Assembly: GCA_024274855.1 (NCBI GenBank)
Contig: JAJSAJ010001156.1
Coordinates: 1 to 6,981 of the forward strand
DNA length: 6,981 nt
Direction of reading: 5' to 3'
Origin: Planctomycetota bacterium
GTDB taxonomy: Bacteria > Planctomycetota > Planctomycetia > Pirellulales > Pirellulaceae
Positions 5,197 to 6,981 of this stretch are shown piece after piece. Each line of letters opens with the position of its first letter. The stretch's first letter is position 1. The translations under genes and the position numbers were made by a program. The notes under the pieces were generated by a model. It saw nothing but the letters and a program-made list of their open reading frames with translations, searched no databases and was not told where the DNA came from.

Positions 5197-6981
5197 ATGC
5201 CAACGAAGCGATTCCCGGCAAATCGACTTGCTCAAGAAACCAGCCCTTACCTACTGCTTCACGCACACAACCCGGTCGATTGGTATCCGTGGGGCGAGGC
5301 AGCACTTACACGCGCTCGCAAAGAGGGCAAGATCATCTTCCTATCGATCGGTTATTCCAGTTGTCACTGGTGCCACGTGATGGAACGGGAGTCGTTCGAG
5401 GATGAGGAGATTGCCGCTTTCTTAAACGCCCATTTTATTGCGATCAAGGTAGACCGCGAGGAGCGTCCCGACATCGACTCGATTTACATGGCCGCCCTTC
5501 AAATAATGACACGGCAGGGTGGCTGGCCCATGTCGATGTTCCTGACGCCGGAGACACATCCGTTTTTTGGTGCAACCTATCTTCCGCCACGCGATCACGT
5601 TCGCCCGGGCGTCGCCGGCTTTCTGACTCTGCTGAACCAGATTCACACGGTGTGGCAACAGTCGCCCAAACAGGTGTGTCAGCAGGCAGACCAGCTTTCC
5701 GCGGCCGTCCGACGATCGTTGGACGAGCGAATGCAACGTGGTACGTCCCCAACCTGGGAGATGCTGGACCGCGTTCAAGCGGGCCTGACGGAGACGTTCG
5801 ACCCAAAATGGGGCGGATTTTCATTCAATCCGGTCAACGAGCAGTTACCCAAGTTTCCCGAGCCATCAAGTCTGCTGTTTTTACTCCATCGCGCCCGTCG
5901 CGCTCCTTCAGAAACTTCCTGCCAACAGGCTCGGAAACTGCTGACGACAACGCTCGATCATATGGCAGCCGGCGGGATTCGCGACCACATTGGCGGCGGT
6001 TTTCATCGTTACAGTGTCGATCGATTCTGGCGAATTCCACATTTCGAAAAAATGCTCTATGACAATGGCCAGTTGGCAACCGTTTACAGCGAAGCTTACG
6101 CGTTGACCGGCAACAACACCTATCGTGAGGTGGTCGAAGAGTTGATCGATTTCGTACTTCGCGAACTGCGTGATGATCTGGGGGCATTTTCCTCGGCCTT
6201 GGATGCTGATTCCGAAGGGGAAGAAGGCAAGTATTACCGGTGGGAACGACACGAGATTCAATCGGCCTTATCAGTCGGACAGGCCTCGTTATTCCTCCCC
6301 GTGTACGGCATCGACGCCCCCCCCAATTTCGATCAGCGCTACCACGTGCCCCAACAACAGATGGACCCGGAACAGCTTGCCGCCCAGCGCGGAATGCCGG
6401 AAGAAGAATTGAAGCGTATATTACGGCAGGCGCGCCATTCGTTGCTCGATTTACGAACCGAGCGTCAGCGTCCATTGACAGATACCAAGATCCTGACAGC
6501 CTGGAACGGCTTGATGATCCGCGGCCTGGCCGACGCGGGCCGTATCCTGAATCGACTGGACTTCACCAAGGCCGCCGAACAGGCCGCCGATTTTGTATTC
6601 GACAATATGATGGACAGCGCCGAGAGGCTATACCGCACGTACAGCAATGGACAGGCACGTCTGAACGCCTATCTAACCGACTATGCATTGCTGACCGATG
6701 GCCTGATTGCCATCTATCGAGCCACCCAGAACACGAAATGGCTCGATCGAGCCGAACACGTAACCGATACACAAATCGAACTGTTCTGGGACAATGACAA
6801 CGGTGCATTTTATTTCACGACGCGCGATCACGAGCCGTTACTGGCCCGGATAAAAAACCCGATCGACAGCGCCATGCCATCAGCCAATTCGATCAGTGCA
6901 AGGAACTTGCTGTTTTTGTCCCACGTTCTCGGAAAAGTGGACTACCAGGACCGAGCAGCGACAACGATCGCAACAACGACG
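5197..6981 (+). CDS. DUF255 / YyaL-SPATA20-type protein: thioredoxin-fold domain plus alpha/alpha barrel (3' end outside window)
   Basis: The frame is open for 595 codons from ATG 5197 to the window edge with no stop. Bacterial members are usually close to 700 residues, so roughly 100 are missing. AGAGGG (5185-5190), 6 bases before ATG, supports the start. Residues 9-29 (NRLAQETSPYLLLH, NPVDWYPWGEA) and FLSIGYSSCHWCHVMERESF (48-67) are the family signature. C56-x-x-C59 forms the thioredoxin-like redox motif, followed by VDREERPDID, QGGWPMSMFLTP and FFGATYLPP. The C-terminal part resembles the alpha/alpha barrel of N-acylglucosamine 2-epimerase-like proteins: LPKFPEP, GGIRDHIGGGFHRYSVD, IPHFEKMLYDN (280-290), LDADSEGEEGKYY (335-347), TDTKILTAWNGLM (428-440) and AMPSANS (559-565, usually PSGNS). 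No signal peptide is seen, so it is cytoplasmic. The family is widespread but its reaction is not firmly known. A C8 run at 6317-6324 is in frame. Confidence 0.95.
   Translation, partial: MPTKRFPANRLAQETSPYLLLHAHNPVDWYPWGEAALTRARKEGKIIFLSIGYSSCHWCHVMERESFEDEEIAAFLNAHFIAIKVDREERPDIDSIYMAALQIMTRQGGWPMSMFLTPETHPFFGATYLPPRDHVRPGVAGFLTLLNQIHTVWQQSPKQVCQQADQLSAAVRRSLDERMQRGTSPTWEMLDRVQAGLTETFDPKWGGFSFNPVNEQLPKFPEPSSLLFLLHRARRAPSETSCQQARKLLTTTLDHMAAGGIRDHIGGGFHRYSVDRFWRIPHFEKMLYDNGQLATVYSEAYALTGNNTYREVVEELIDFVLRELRDDLGAFSSALDADSEGEEGKYYRWERHEIQSALSVGQASLFLPVYGIDAPPNFDQRYHVPQQQMDPEQLAAQRGMPEEELKRILRQARHSLLDLRTERQRPLTDTKILTAWNGLMIRGLADAGRILNRLDFTKAAEQAADFVFDNMMDSAERLYRTYSNGQARLNAYLTDYALLTDGLIAIYRATQNTKWLDRAEHVTDTQIELFWDNDNGAFYFTTRDHEPLLARIKNPIDSAMPSANSISARNLLFLSHVLGKVDYQDRAATTIATTT

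Noticed and set aside
5834..6475. 213-codon minus-strand open frame
   Set aside because: It is antisense to the DUF255 gene, with Arg-rich low-information translation typical of a shadow frame.

Overview
The window looks like a piece of a planctomycete chromosome, probably Pirellulaceae-like. The evidence is the malate dehydrogenase N-terminus (MRRAKITIVGA, then AHWCAAAELGDIV), the large secreted or membrane-anchored proteins of unknown function, the DUF255/thioredoxin protein, and the low gene density, with three gaps of roughly 440 to 590 bases. This taxonomic call rests on remembered family resemblance, not on a search. All supported genes are on the + strand.

Layout. (1) 1-348 is the C-terminal end of a membrane-anchored protein. 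It overlaps by 14 bases the start of (2) 335-1879, a signal-peptide plus C-terminal-TM protein that carries two copies of one domain. The end of gene 1 matches the end of gene 2's second copy plus its TM segment, so the two are tandem paralogs and probably translationally coupled. (3) 1880-2318 is a gap with a weak promoter candidate and a possible small ORF. (4) 2319-3266 is a lactate-dehydrogenase-like malate dehydrogenase (mdh), intact except for an in-frame TGA at codon 12, where the second glycine of the NAD-binding GxGxxG loop belongs. (5) 3267-3836 is a gap holding a perfect 12-bp tandem repeat just upstream of a consensus TTGACA -35 box. (6) 3837-4607 is an alpha/beta-hydrolase of the phospholipase/carboxylesterase type. 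Its nucleophile serine is replaced by glutamine and its catalytic histidine appears to be missing, so it is probably a pseudoenzyme. (7) 4608-5196 is a repeat-rich gap: a REP-like 8-bp-stem hairpin, a 6-bp-stem inverted repeat, and 14-bp direct repeats enclosed by 8-bp inverted repeats. (8) 5197 to the window end is a DUF255 (YyaL/SPATA20-type) protein with an N-terminal thioredoxin fold and a CxxC motif, cut off by the window edge.

Apart from the coupled pair at the left end, the genes are separated by long gaps and look like individually transcribed units. No shared pathway is evident. I see no mobile element gene, CRISPR array, tRNA or rRNA. The points most worth checking are the TGA in mdh, the loss of the catalytic triad in the hydrolase, the tandem paralogs with an undescribed duplicated domain, and the repeat architecture in the two large gaps.
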